From Sulfurovum sp. (GTDB taxonomy: Bacteria > Campylobacterota > Campylobacteria > Campylobacterales > Sulfurovaceae), in NCBI GenBank assembly GCA_030626265.1, contig DAOUPF010000064.1, forward strand, positions 1 to 7,102: a stretch of 7,102 nucleotides of DNA, written 5' to 3'. The notes beneath the pieces are model-generated. The model did not search any database and was not told the DNA's origin. It saw nothing but the letters and a program-made list of their open reading frames with translations. The position numbers and the translations under genes were made by a program. Shown here one piece after another: positions 6,780 through 7,102 of this stretch (its first letter is position 1; each line of letters begins with the position of its first letter).

Positions 6780-7102
6780 ATGCCATTGCCATCATCACTA
6801 CACCAGTGACAACAATATTTACTACTGCTAGTGGCATCAATATCTTCCAACACAGCCACATAAGCTGATCTGGTCTGATATGTGGCCACGAAGCTCTCAC
6901 CCATAACATAAGGAAGAAGATGAAACCGACTTTGAGTAGCATCATTATCCAACCTGGTATAAAGAAGAAGTCGTTATATCCTCCACAGAAAATCACAGAT
7001 GCCAATACACCAATAGTAATCATGTTAGCATACTCACCGATAAAGAAGAGTCCCCAACGAAGTCCACTATACTCAGTAACAAATCCCGATACGATCTCAG
7101 CC
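6778..7102 (-). CDS. nuoH: NADH-quinone oxidoreductase (complex I) subunit H, C-terminal part (runs off right edge)
   Basis: The reading frame is open from the right edge to a TAA at 6780-6778, giving 107 codons of the usual 320-350; an internal ATG at 7023 is not the start. NuoH is the membrane subunit that, with NuoB and NuoD, forms the quinone-binding chamber and starts the proton-transfer axis. Visible family motifs: AEIVSGFVTEYSGLRWGLFF and GEYANM (first 30 residues of the fragment), which correspond to the conserved loop and helix near the quinone channel, then VRASWPHIRPDQLMWLCWK and LMPL near the end, and a last hydrophobic helix to the C-terminus. The more common form of the later motif has PR where PH occurs here, while the RPDQLM core is intact. 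The stop codon overlaps the nuoI ribosome binding site. Confidence 0.96.
   Translation of the reverse strand, partial: AEIVSGFVTEYSGLRWGLFFIGEYANMITIGVLASVIFCGGYNDFFFIPGWIMMLLKVGFIFFLMLWVRASWPHIRPDQLMWLCWKILMPLAVVNIVVTGVVMMAMA

Noticed and set aside
6166..6952. Several short frames on both strands overlapping nuoI and nuoH
   Set aside because: They read the same DNA as nuoI (two cysteine motifs) or nuoH (RPDQLM) in other frames and show no protein-like features of their own.
1..7102. CRISPR arrays, tRNA or rRNA genes, insertion sequences, or a novel defence or mobile system
   Set aside because: I saw no regularly spaced repeats, no tRNA-like cloverleaf, no transposase and no terminal inverted repeats; nearly all the window is accounted for by conserved respiratory genes.

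Overview
The window is the 3' part of a respiratory complex I (nuo) operon on the minus strand. Read in the direction of transcription, from the right edge, it holds the C-terminal part of nuoH, then complete nuoI, nuoJ, nuoK, nuoL, nuoM and nuoN. After nuoN comes a gap of about 200 bases, then the first 40 codons of a second minus-strand gene that resembles mrpF, a subunit of multisubunit Na+/H+ antiporters, which runs off the left edge.

The organism looks like a member of the Campylobacterota (formerly Epsilonproteobacteria), perhaps a Sulfurimonas/Sulfurovum-type relative. The best evidence is NuoI, whose central region and C-terminal tail (HTPIDKL-like and KTP-near-the-end blocks after the two ferredoxin motifs) resemble the Campylobacter protein as I remember it. 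The AT-rich DNA and frequent ATA, CTA and AGA codons fit. The genus is not determined.

Layout (all minus strand): 6778-7102 nuoH (partial); 6144-6767 nuoI; 5571-6134 nuoJ; 5272-5574 nuoK; 3365-5269 nuoL; 1839-3365 nuoM; 322-1839 nuoN; 122-321 intergenic, with a perfect 11-bp stem hairpin just after nuoN and an AT-rich promoter-like stretch; 1-121 mrpF (partial). The nuo genes are packed with overlaps or gaps of at most about 10 bases, and each has a recognisable ribosome binding site, so they should be one translationally coupled transcript.

How they work together: NuoI carries two [4Fe-4S] clusters that pass electrons to the quinone site, which NuoH helps form. NuoH, J and K link quinone chemistry to the three antiporter-like subunits NuoL, M and N, which move protons. 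The key membrane Glu and Lys residues are all present, so the arm appears functional. The adjacent Mrp-like gene suggests a proton/sodium antiporter locus next door, which is the most interesting contextual point here. I found no previously undescribed system; the rest is a conventional complex I operon.
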